Part shown: piece by piece, positions 19,271-28,689 of the stretch | How positions within the stretch are numbered: the first letter of the stretch is position 1 | Layout: the number at the start of each line of letters is the position of its first letter | Source of the DNA: Trametes villosa | Lineage: Eukaryota; Basidiomycota; Agaricomycetes; Polyporales; Polyporaceae | Length of the DNA stretch: 64,000 bases | NCBI GenBank assembly: GCA_002964805.2 | Contig: PUDQ02000039.1 | Coordinates: forward strand, 87,105 to 151,104 | Reading direction: 5' to 3' | Notes under the pieces: model-generated | The model's input: only the letters and a program-made list of their open reading frames with translations | Told to the model about the DNA's origin: nothing | Databases searched by the model: none | Made by a program: the position numbers and the translations under genes

Positions 19271-20092
19271 ATGTACCTTCTGGAGTAAGTGCACGTATCG
19301 AGCACTGAAGCATGGCATGCTAAGCGCACACATAGATTACCGGTCGAAATCCTGCACCGCCTTGTCAACGACTGCGGTTTGGAGAGCCTCCTGGCTTTGC
19401 GGTCAACGTCGTCTCACTTCCGCGAGCAAGTTACGCTGGTCCTCGAGAGCGACAGGCGAGCGCTGATACGCCACTACGTCGAGGACCCCGCTAGACTGCT
19501 GGAGCACGTCGAAGAGGCGAGCGCCGTTATCGGGGGCTTCGCGGCGCTCAGCTTCCTCCTCCGCGACCCGGCTTTGCGCGCTCAGACCCTCGAGATGTAC
19601 GTGTCGGCGGAGCAAAGCGAACTGTTGGAGTTCCGTCTGCAAGACGACCTGCTGCTCGATCTAGACGACGGACCTGTCAGCGAATTCAACAACCAACACC
19701 CTTTCGACACACCTGGGCATGTTACGCGGACGCGAACGTTCATCTGCCCGAACGGTCGACGAATCAGCGTTCACACCTCTCGGAGCTCGTCCGCGCTAGA
19801 CCCCATCGCGATGACTCCAACGACTGCCCTCATCAACTGGATTTCCTTCGACGCGTTTGGCTGCGCGTACCCTGCCCTGACGCTGGCCAGACGAAGCATG
19901 GGGACAGCGCTCCAATCCCGATGGTGGTACATGCAGCACGCGTGTCACAAGCTACTCGCGGCTGGCTTCGACATTCGCGAGGGGCCGGCCTGCTGGGAGG
20001 AGCTTCGACATGCCGTCCCCAGTCCTCAACGAGGTCACGCGCAGCCATGTCTGCGGGCCTTGTTCCTGTGCCCGGTTTACTTTTTTTTTTAA
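19271..20092 (+). CDS. F-box-like protein with AYPALT motif, copy 2
   Basis: A 14-nt first exon (19271-19284, ATG TAC CTT CTG GA) joins through a 51-nt intron (GTAAGT..CACATAG) to exon 2 (19336-20092), reading MYLLELPVEILHRLVNDCG. This is a clear F-box start and supports the model. Helices LESLLALRSTSSHFREQV follow. The C-terminal half has MTPTTALINWISFDAFGCAY, PALTLARRSMG and LLAAGFDIREGPACWEEL, matching the gene at 15045-15978. The last residues (PVYFFF) come from a run of ten T at 20081-20090 next to the Helitron fragment. The natural C-terminus may therefore have been lost when that fragment arrived. It is probably an SCF-type adaptor of unknown target. Confidence 0.6.
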
Positions 20093-20115
20093 ATTAGGTG
20101 TTTTTTGAAGTAGAT

Positions 20116-23100
20116 CTATAACAACATCAGCATGACCAGGCAATACTCCTCTCGATCGCCCTTGTCGAGGCGAGGCAGTGCGCGTCCGACGTAGTTCAGA
20201 ACGTACTGCGACGAGGCAGCACGTGTGTACACACCATGCGAGGCAGCCAATGGGTGAGCGGGCAAGAACCGCTGAGGCCCCTTACTTGTACCAGACGAGC
20301 CCGGTGCGGACGCGAACGTTTCCTTGGCACGGAGTTTGCGAACGTCCGTGGTAGCCAGGAAATCATACAAACACATGTCAGCGTGAGCGTGTGGACGGAA
20401 CAAATAGTCATTGACCTTATGAAGCGCGACAACCTCGCTATCCTCGACGGCGAGCATAACCGGCTCCCCGGAATCCAGGGGGTCCGGGACAGGGTTGTCA
20501 CTGATGTGTGAGTCGTCCGGTTCAGGTCCAACCGTCAATGTACGTCGAACGGCCAGGAGATACGAGTACCAGTAGAAGACTTTGAATTGTTCGTTAGTGT
20601 AATGATCGGGGTTGCCGAGCAGATAAGCACAGACCTGTGGGCCACCGATTTCGGATGCCGCAGTCATAGCGTTCACGACCTTGACGAGCAACGACCTCGC
20701 GCGCTGTTCTCTGTCCTCGGACGAGGCGCACAGCAACTCCGTGTTACGATCCAAGACCGACCGCACGGCTTCGAAGAAAGCGTGGGTTGTTAGGGTGGAC
20801 TTTGTAATGTAGTCGGTGATGTAGGCGATGATAGCCTTCACCTGGGTACCTGATAACAAGCATGTGACGTCCGAGTTAGATCGAACGACATGAGACATAA
20901 CGGGGTTATAGGTATTGAGAAACGGTTCCGATTTCGCGAAGCGGATGGCCCCAGACTCGCGGTCGATCTCGGTTGCAGCCACGAGTGGCCGAGGGAAGCG
21001 CGCGCGGCAGTACGCACCTTTAGTGCGCCAACAGCCCTTGCCGTGGCTCGGGTCGTGACGGTTAGAGCAGAACACGAGCTCGTCTGTATCGAGAGTGAAG
21101 CGAGCCAGCCATTCAGCCAAAAGTTCATCGTCAACAGCGGGGGGGGGAGCAAGCGCAAGAGTCGTCGCAGGATCGCGCACGGAACTTCGTAGCCGCCGCG
21201 CGATTTTCTTTTCGCCAGTGGGTAAGTCTTGCACATACTCCTCCTCCAACCGTGAGGCCAGTTGCTCGCCTGTGTGGGCCAAGAAGTCGCCCGTCACGCA
21301 GTCGGACAACCACTGTAGAAGGCGGACTTCAAACTCGGTATCGGCGAGGAGGCGGTCGCGAATGACCTGCGGAGACGGGCAGTCTTTAATCCAGATGAGG
21401 GAATGCAGGTGGAGAGTTAGCCGCCCTTGAGCTTCCACCGTACCGTAATAGGCGTCGGTGGGTCCAAAGAGACCAGGGCGTGAGTCCCCGTATCGAAGGA
21501 TGCAGTCGATGAACATTTGAACCACCTTATCGAAGAAGCGTGCAGCGCCCACGGGATTCTGCGCGATAGCGCGCAAGCGATCATTACTGTTGCGAAGCAG
21601 GGGGAGGCGGTCGGAGAGGTCCACCTTCTCGCCGCAGTAGTACAGGCACAGGGGGTTCTTAAAGTCAGCGGGCGCGAAGGTGACAAAGAACACAGGAGCA
21701 CCTTTAGCATAAATGAGCGATTTGATCTCGTTTCGTTGGTACTTACGGGTGGTGTTAGAGCCCTTGACGTGGCCCGCGATGTGGTCGACAAACGTCATCA
21801 ACTCGAAGCACTCCTTTTCAGCGTCGGACTGGGGGCGAACGTAATCGCCGTTGGCGCCGCGGGCGATGATGGCGTCCAGCGCCTCGCGGCTGAGGTTGAG
21901 AATTCGGTCAGCGACAGTGCGAAAATCCTTGCGAGCCGTGAGCAAGAAGCCTCCTTGGGAGGAGGCGCGTATTTGCTCGTGATTGAAGACGATGAAGGGG
22001 AAGCACCGGTCGGTCTGAAAGCGCCGGTCCCCGTACATGAGTAAATCACGGATGTGTGAAGTACGATCAAGGCGAACGGAGATGGAGGTGTTTTCAAAGC
22101 CACCGACGCCGTAAGGGAACAACCAGGGAAACATACGTGGGAAGAGCTCAGGGTTGTGGAAGATGGACTGCGGAGCAGCATCGTGGCCATATGCGAGGGC
22201 GGCGTTGCCGTCTTCGAAGTGGCGTACGGCGAGCGCGATTTTCGCCTCATAGGACATACGAGTCAGATCGGGCGCGTGGAGGGTATGTACTATGAACGAG
22301 GATGCGCCGTCGGACACCGAGTGTTCAGAGTGGGCGGTGTAGACGGGAAGGTTCTCAGGGCCGGATACAGAGGAGTGAGGGCGATGGACGATGCCAACGG
22401 GTGGCGCATTCTCTTCGTAGGACGCGAGGTTCTCATAAGAAATTTCGATATCTGCATAGAGCGGATTGTTGAGACTGAGCCACTTCAAGGCGCGCACGAC
22501 GACGTCGCGGCGGACTAAAAACGGAGTCCGGCGAATGTCCTCGTCAGACGGTTTAGCTGAGCCTACGAACAGAATTGCGAGACAAAGTTCAATATCGCTA
22601 CGAGGAGGAGGGAGAGCGTTGTACATTCTGGATACAGGTTGGCCGAAAACAATGACATTAGTAGCGAGGAAGCGCTGACCGGAACGGGCGACTTGTGCGA
22701 CACAGAAGCTATGGCGATGCCGAGCTATGAGGAGTTGCTCGACGTACGATAGGCCTTGCAAGACAGGAGGCTGCGCGCCAAGCCACTTCCCGTTAGCGAG
22801 GGCGTGGCGAGGCAGTGAGTGGTTGCGCAAACCGCGCACACAAGTGCCGCAGGCGTGCATGGAGGGGACGCCGTCCACCACGCTGGTAGCGGGGGCGAAC
22901 AAAATCGGACCGGGGATATCGACGAGGGGATCAGTTGAAGAGAGACGTTCACGCCTAGTAAGACCCGGTCTTACAAGAGGAGAGAGATCCAACGAGGACT
23001 GTGCGAGTAGGGCGAGATCAGATGTCAATACGAAACGGGCGCATATGGCACAAGGGGCCTCGTTGACGGCGCTAGGCGAGCAGGCAGCCGACCAGTCGGA

Positions 23101-23424
23101 AACGAATTCCGCCTTGTGGGCGACTGATAAGGGCGGCGGCGGAAACGAAACGACGGGCATAGAAGGCTGCTCGCAGAGGGATTGGGAGGACGAAGGTGTG
23201 GGGGGAGGAGTTATAGGCATGGGAATGAAAGTGTAAACATAAACCAAACCGGCGCAAAAAGAGTCGCATACGTGGGTGGACAACAGACGCAGGAGGGCGT
23301 CGCGGGACGTAGAAGTTCGGGAGACGGTGATACGGTGTGCACGGACCAGAGCACGAAGCTGGACGGCGTTACAAAGGGACACGACCTCAGCCACGGGGCG
23401 AGGGACAGCGAATGAGTTTGGCAA
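20116..23424 (-). CDS. Helitron-like Rep protein, helicase part missing
   Basis: Up to 1,102 residues open on the minus strand. The frame begins at a TTG, and the first in-frame ATG is near 23220, so the start is unresolved. The N-terminal third (CAICARFVLTSDLALLAQ, HACGTCVRGLRNHSLPRHAL) matches the DUF6570-type region of fungal Helitron proteins. The middle (LFPRMFPWLFPYGVGGFENT, then KFFVTFAP-like FFVTFAPADFKNP) is the Helitron helicase-like N-terminal domain. The HUH nuclease motif is visible as LHLHSLIW, and a catalytic-tyrosine region as IIAYITDYITKS. Rep nicks DNA for rolling-circle transposition. The expected C-terminal PIF1-type helicase is absent: the frame stops at EEYCLVMLMLL, where family members continue. 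The ORF has no internal stop. Confidence 0.8.
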   Translation of the reverse strand: MPNSFAVPRPVAEVVSLCNAVQLRALVRAHRITVSRTSTSRDALLRLLSTHVCDSFCAGLVYVYTFIPMPITPPPTPSSSQSLCEQPSMPVVSFPPPPLSVAHKAEFVSDWSAACSPSAVNEAPCAICARFVLTSDLALLAQSSLDLSPLVRPGLTRRERLSSTDPLVDIPGPILFAPATSVVDGVPSMHACGTCVRGLRNHSLPRHALANGKWLGAQPPVLQGLSYVEQLLIARHRHSFCVAQVARSGQRFLATNVIVFGQPVSRMYNALPPPRSDIELCLAILFVGSAKPSDEDIRRTPFLVRRDVVVRALKWLSLNNPLYADIEISYENLASYEENAPPVGIVHRPHSSVSGPENLPVYTAHSEHSVSDGASSFIVHTLHAPDLTRMSYEAKIALAVRHFEDGNAALAYGHDAAPQSIFHNPELFPRMFPWLFPYGVGGFENTSISVRLDRTSHIRDLLMYGDRRFQTDRCFPFIVFNHEQIRASSQGGFLLTARKDFRTVADRILNLSREALDAIIARGANGDYVRPQSDAEKECFELMTFVDHIAGHVKGSNTTRKYQRNEIKSLIYAKGAPVFFVTFAPADFKNPLCLYYCGEKVDLSDRLPLLRNSNDRLRAIAQNPVGAARFFDKVVQMFIDCILRYGDSRPGLFGPTDAYYGTVEAQGRLTLHLHSLIWIKDCPSPQVIRDRLLADTEFEVRLLQWLSDCVTGDFLAHTGEQLASRLEEEYVQDLPTGEKKIARRLRSSVRDPATTLALAPPPAVDDELLAEWLARFTLDTDELVFCSNRHDPSHGKGCWRTKGAYCRARFPRPLVAATEIDRESGAIRFAKSEPFLNTYNPVMSHVVRSNSDVTCLLSGTQVKAIIAYITDYITKSTLTTHAFFEAVRSVLDRNTELLCASSEDREQRARSLLVKVVNAMTAASEIGGPQVCAYLLGNPDHYTNEQFKVFYWYSYLLAVRRTLTVGPEPDDSHISDNPVPDPLDSGEPVMLAVEDSEVVALHKVNDYLFRPHAHADMCLYDFLATTDVRKLRAKETFASAPGSSGTSKGPQRFLPAHPLAASHGVYTRAASSQYVLNYVGRALPRLDKGDREEYCLVMLMLL

Positions 23425-23436
23425 GAGACCGTCCTC

Positions 23437-24064
23437 GGAGAGTTTTTGAGCAGGCAGGGCATGCGAGTAATGAATGGAAGCGAGCGGCGACGGCGGGAGT
23501 TGGCCGAAGGTAGCGATGGGAAATGCAGAGAGCGGCGGATGAGGGCGTCGGCACGAGCAGGTGCCTGCGATTCAGTGAGTGGGATATTAGACGCAGCAGG
23601 GCCGAAGACGTACCAGTCATGACGCAGCGAAGTGGAGCCTGACGGCGGATACCCAGAAGAGGGGTGGAGGAACCTGGAGGAGAGAAGAATTACACGACGA
23701 GCATTCAGGAAAAGAGTCTAGGCACCGGAAGGACGCGGAGGGTGGATAAAACCGGGTGGTACGGTCAAGGTCACGTGCACCCTGCACCTCGATACTAGCT
23801 GATAATCCGATTCTTGTGGAATCGGAACATGAAGGTGAGCTCCGTCCACCGCGCTCGATCCCGACCGTGCTCACCATAGCTCATAGAACCCTTCCTCCGG
23901 CCTCAACACTACCGTCCATTTTGCCCTTCGCGCGCACAGGGACACGCTCGTCTGCGCCGCCGCACGTGTTCATGGGTCCGAGTCTCCACAACGATCCCCT
24001 CCTTTCCACCGCGCTCGTCTCCCGCCGAAGAGGACACGCTACCGTCCAGACGCCCCCCAGTCCG
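23437..24064. other. Region between Helitron ORF and HET relic
   Basis: A minus-strand frame beginning ATG 23620 (MTGTSSALLRLISHSL) could encode the missing N-terminus of the Helitron protein, but no clean splice to it was found. No Helitron end (hairpin and CTRR) was identified. Otherwise no feature was seen. Confidence 0.25.
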
Positions 24065-25560
24065 CGAGATGTGCTGGAGAGGCCCCTTGGCCGCACAGTT
24101 CGCTGTCTTGCAATTGTGCGAAAAGAGTGCCACGAGTTTCACAAGATGACGTTGAGTCAGTCGATCAGGCCCGACTGGATTCACGGCCTCCCGGCGCTCG
24201 GCACGCAGAAGCCCGATGTGCTGCTGGTGGGCCACTGGAAGACTGCTACGCTGTACGACCACCCGTTTGCGTACACCGCCGCAGGTGAGTGTGCGTGTCT
24301 CCGCGCGGCCGTGGGCAACGCATGTCTGACTGACCACTTTCGAGCAGAAGTCCCGCTGCGCCGTACATCGTCGCGCGAAGCCCCGTCCTCGATGTCGGAT
24401 CGCCCCCGGCGCGATCTTCTCCTCGAGAGCCCTCATCGATGAATGCGCCAGCACACACAAGTTATGCTCATGTGTCCCGCCGCCCTCCGATGGCCCCCTC
24501 CCCACGCGACTCATCGACTGCACTCCCCCGGTGTCCGCCTCGTCCCGACCGAAAATCCACTGAGCTACGTGTGGGGCCAAGCGCAGCCAGACCAGACAAC
24601 GCAAGCCAACCTGGCGGTCTACTCTGGCGCGATCGACCCGGCGCTCCTCCCGCAGGCCGTCCGCGACGTGGACTGCGCGTGCCCTCGGGTCCCGGTACAT
24701 GTAGGCTGACAGCCTGTGCTTCGTACAGGTCTCGCACGCGCACAAGCCGCACGAGCCGGCGGGCTGATGCACTGCATCTACCACCGCACCTACTTGACCA
24801 TCGTGGCCGCCAGCGTGCCGCGGGTCAGCGAAGAACGGCGGGCGAACCCGAGCGACGTCGCCCTCCTTTTCGTCTGCCCTCGCCGGCGTCCACATGGACA
24901 GCAGCTCGTCATGACCGTGCACCTCTCCAGGCTCTCCAGGGGTAAGGACGGGCCGACCTCCGCGCGCAGCCTGTGCCCGCAAGAGCCGCCGATGCCCCCC
25001 GCACGCCCGTCTTCGCAACCCCCACCCTACAGTTGAACTGCCGAGACGCGATCCAAAACATCGGCTGCGCCTTCCGCTCCCTCTACTTCCCGCGCGAGCA
25101 CTTCCCCCCAGACGTCCCTCGTGCCCCGGGGCACGCTCGAGCACCGCCGCCTGCACGACTCCGCGTGGTGGGCCGTCTCCGGGGGTCAAGCTCGTCGCGT
25201 GTGGCGCGATCGCCGGCGAGTTCGCGCGCATGCTCGGCGCGGACGGCGTCGACGGCCCCTGGCGCCCCGCGCTCCTCCGCGCAGGCTGCTGTGGTGGCAC
25301 CGCAAGCTTACGCCCGGCGCCGCGTTACCGCGCCGGCGCCAGGGTATCGTGCGCCGCCTTAGTCCGGGACGTCCGTCGACGGGCGGACGTGCCTCCTGGA
25401 GGAGGGGGCGAGGGTCGCCGTCGCCGAGGTGGCGGCGTGCAGCGTTCAGCTCAAGGACCTCGATCTGCGTTTCGGGCAGGGCACGGTCGTGTCCGTGGTC
25501 CTCCGTGCGGGTGTGGCGCCGTGCACGCGGACAATGTGCACTCACACGGCACATCAGCCC
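24065..25560 (+). pseudogene. Second HET-domain gene, heavily decayed
   Basis: Pieces in different frames follow the same order as the HET gene at 2225-4374. They are CWRGPL near 24070, VARSPVLDVGSPP near 24365, LSYVWGQAQPDQTTQANLAV and LPQAVRDV near 24560-24670, YLTIVAASVPRVSEE near 24790, NIGCAF near 25050, and KLVACGAIAGEFARMLGADG near 25190. The core segment with the WVDSLCI motif is missing between about 24690 and 24760. Several frameshifts and stops make expression of a HET protein impossible. It is a paralogue of the first gene, more degraded. Confidence 0.65.
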
Positions 25561-25947
25561 ACTGCCCAGAATATTCGGCCAGGATATTCACAGGGGTAAG
25601 TGAGATACGCGGGCGAGCCCAATCCCGTAGGTATCAAGGGCCCGGATATTTGAGATATTCCCGATATAGTAGCTACGCGCTCCCGTGATTTGGGCGGTTG
25701 GGGGACGTGCCATCGAGGACGTGCCTACCGCGGGGAGGTTTGGGGAAACATGCTCAGTATCAGGCCAAAATTTACGCGCGTTACTCGTTTTCAACTCGTT
25801 ATTATCAGGAGGTTCATTAGATCGGACAAGTCGATTGCAATATTTCTAGGCGGACGCATTGTCCGGCGCTAAATGCAGCGCGCTCTCGCGCGGCACTGAT
25901 TGCGCGCGCCGCACATCCCGCCCTCCGCCTCCCGCCCTCGTCGTTAG

Positions 25948-26022
25948 AGGCGGGAGGCGGGAGGCGGGAGGCGGGAGGCGGGAGGCGGGAGGCGGGAGGC
26001 GGGAGGCGGGAGGCGGGGAGGT
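25948..26022. repeat. GGCGGGA minisatellite
   Basis: About ten to eleven tandem copies of the heptamer GGCGGGA. The G strand is rich in GGG runs, so G-quadruplex formation is plausible. Just before it CCTCCGCCTCCCGCCCTC is a reverse-complement version, so a hairpin is also possible. The next 200 bases are unusually G-rich. Confidence 0.9.
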
Positions 26023-26322
26023 AGGCGCCGGCGGGCGGGAGGCGCGTGGCGTCGTGGGGAACGGCGCCCAGGCACCACGGGCGCCGGCACGGGGCGGCAG
26101 ATCGTAGTTAGATCTGGGGAGGGGCGGGCGGTCTAGACTTGGGGCGGGGAGCGCCGGCGGGGGCGGGGCGAGAGACAGTGCCGACAGTGCCGGGGACAGT
26201 ACATACCAAACAGGGGATACGTGCCCTGGGGGCACCCGGGGGATTTGCTGGGGGACGGATAAAGGGGATCGGAGGCTAAGAAGCCTAGTCCGCGTGTCGC
26301 ACTGATGTGCCTAATACTGTAA

Positions 26323-26601
26323 GGCCCCGTTCGGACACCGGGATAAGAGTAGGGTAGGACTAAATCTCGTAGACTGGTGGAGCAGATCTAGTCGATGCGG
26401 AGCGGGATAGGATGATCGAGTTGGGTAGATCTCGCGCTCATGCGTGTATGTAGCCTGGTGGCAGCGCCTAATTCTCCAATCCCCGCTCCAAGTTTCCGGC
26501 CGTCGGTCGGGATTGAGGCCTATGCGGTCTGTCGGCGGTCTCTCTGTAGACAGCGATTTTGGCGGGTAACCCTAGTCTTATCCCGGCGTCCGAACGGGGC
26601 C
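26323..26601. mobile_element. PIF/Harbinger-type (Tourist-like) MITE
   Basis: 279 bp with inverted ends GGCCCCGTTCGGAC and GTCCGAACGGGGCC, similar for about 35 bp each side (CCGGGATAAGA also shared). It is flanked by TAA on both sides, the 3-bp duplication typical of PIF/Harbinger elements. There is no ORF, so it must be moved by a transposase encoded elsewhere. Confidence 0.85.
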
Positions 26602-26680
26602 TAAAGTGATGAGACCCGGGTTCACCCGGGATTGTCTGTGTTTGGCTCAACCTCGATTTCTCTTGAGCGCTCGGTTTTTA

Positions 26681-26935
26681 CAGCTGTTATCAGATCGATA
26701 GGCCTCCCGCGGAAAAATCGCATTTTGGCGGTTGGGACTCAGACGTGGCGGAGATTCCCCACGGGGCAGGCGCCTACGCTGCCTTGGTGGCACGCTGTGG
26801 CACTCCCCTCAGAAGCGCGCACCGGAGGCAGGTACGCGGACTTGCGCGTTGATAAACGCGCGTTTCCCGCATCTCCGCCCCAAACCAACTGCATGCGATG
26901 ATTTTTGGAGGAGCCTATCGATCTGATAACAGCTG
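26681..26935. mobile_element. MITE with TA target site
   Basis: 255 bp with terminal inverted repeats of about 40 bp: CAGCTGTTATCAGATCGATA at the left and its complement at the right, with small differences further in (GGCCTCCC against GGCTCCTCC). TA lies on each side, pointing to a Tc1/mariner-type (Stowaway-like) origin. It has no ORF. Confidence 0.8.
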
Positions 26936-27057
26936 TAATCCACACCTCGCCTGGTGATCGGAACTAATTACCTCAGTTAGTCGTAGCGCCCACCACCTCC
27001 GAGTCGCACAGTGACAATCCCTATCGCACACAACGACACCGTCTACACCTCGCCACG

Positions 27058-27560
27058 ATGACAGTCTTATCCGTAAGTGAAACTCTGAGCCTGTCGTCTG
27101 GATGCTTATCTTGATGTCTATGGAGGATCAGCATCAGCAACACTCCCTACAAGCACGGTCGCAACGATCCGATCCGGCTTCAACAGACTCGGACTTGGAG
27201 CACGCCGGCCACAAGCACACCTACCAGACTGTCGAGAGCCACACCGCCGTACTCACTAAGTATGGCATCAAGATCCGCGACTTTGCGTACGAGCAGCTGC
27301 TTCCCCCAGTCAAGATGGTGCCGCGTGTCCAGCGACGAAACCAGCCTCAGGGCAGAGGGCGCCCTCTCAAGCGCACGCGCGACATGCTCAAGTCCCGAGA
27401 AGAAAACGCATCAGAAAGCGATATCGAGGATCCCTCTGTACCCCGCTCGTGGTATATTGACTCCAGCTGTATTGGCGTGAAGAATCGGTCGCGCTACCCC
27501 AAGCGGGTACGGGCACCCACTCCAAGTGCGTGGGATACGCCATCTAGAACGGCGGCGTAA
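27058..27560 (+). CDS. Small basic hypothetical protein, two exons
   Basis: Exon 1 (27058-27072) encodes MTVLS. A 53-nt intron (27073-27125, GTAAGT..TATGGAG) leads in phase 0 to exon 2 (27126-27560), for 149 residues. An unspliced start at ATG 27102 would give a protein of similar length. The sequence is hydrophilic (DQHQQHSLQARSQRSDPAST), has a possible amphipathic part (VLTKYGIKIRDFAYEQLLPP), and a basic patch (RRNQPQGRGRPLKRTRD) that could be a nuclear localisation or DNA-contact segment. I do not recognise it. It lies between MITEs and a dead transporter, so it may itself be a transposon-derived remnant. Confidence 0.4.
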
Positions 27561-28689
27561 GACTCGGCTTGCGCATCACGCCAAGTTCGTCTTGAGATGA
27601 AGGCAAGTACTCCGCTCACTCTATGCGAGGTTTGCACGAATTAACAGGTACTGTTGTGTCTCAACTATAACAGCTAACATCACGCTGCCATCACTCATAC
27701 CGATAGTTGTGCATGTCATCCTCCGGGTAAACCATCATCTTATCGTTTTTTATAAGCAAGTGCGGTAACATCCTCCTGTGCTTGCCTAGGCTGCGCCACC
27801 GATTATAGTCTGTTCAGCGTCAGAATCATCAGTCTGTAGGCGACCGGTGACAGGGCTCTGCAAGCTCTGTGACTATCTAGCTTTCTTCATTCTAGCGCAG
27901 CCTGATGTCTGGACTCTGCTACCACGAGCATCTGCGCCGACTCCAAGCCCGCCCTCGCCGCTCGTACCAAACCGGAGGGCTGTTGAAGACACAACCCGGG
28001 GCGTGAAGTTGGAGCAAAACTCGCGACCGATGTTGCGCGCCCGCGACCACAAGGCGGCTGCCTTAAGACTCGCACGCCCGTGACCACCAGGCGACTGCGC
28101 TTAGCCTCGCGCGTGGGGTTCCACGACCGCCGACATAGCTCGGATTGCAGGGCGTCACTTGCCGGTGCACTTGCATCTCAAGACCGCTGCCCTCATTGTA
28201 GCATCAGGCACGATGGAAGCCCGGAGCACGAGGTCCGGGAACGACTCGCTGCTGGCGTTGCACGACGACGGGCTCGCATACCAGGGCTTCCGCTGTCACC
28301 GTCAAACCAGACCGGAGGGCCATTGCAGCCCTAGGCACCGAGTTTGGGGGGACTAGCGTCCGGCGTCGCACGCCTGACCACTCGCGTCGCATGCGCGACC
28401 ATTCGCGTGTCCATGGCCATAGGACGACCGCCCTCAGCCCGTGGAGGGCGAAGACTCGCGGCGGTGTCGCTCGCCGGCACACTCACCTCTCAATACAACC
28501 GCCCCCGCCGTCGTGCTGGAAGGCGTAATGGCGTTTACCGCAGCTCGAGCCGCGGAGTCGAGGACGACTCGCGGCTGCCGCCGCATAACACGACCACCCT
28601 GAGCACGGGTAGGACGCAACAGCCGCAGACACAGCTCGGAGCACAAGAGGACTCGCCATGGGATCTTCCTCGACGACGAGGAGTTCACG
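27561..28689. other. Non-coding region with a degenerate tandem duplication
   Basis: No reliable gene was seen. A unit of about 37 bp is duplicated at 28036-28110 (GCGACCACAAGGCGGCTGCC against GTGACCACCAGGCGACTGCG), with weaker related pieces around 28370-28430. Confidence 0.3.

Noticed and set aside
25230..25688. Long GC-rich frames over the second HET relic
   Set aside because: They alternate with true HET fragments in other frames, so they are shadows.
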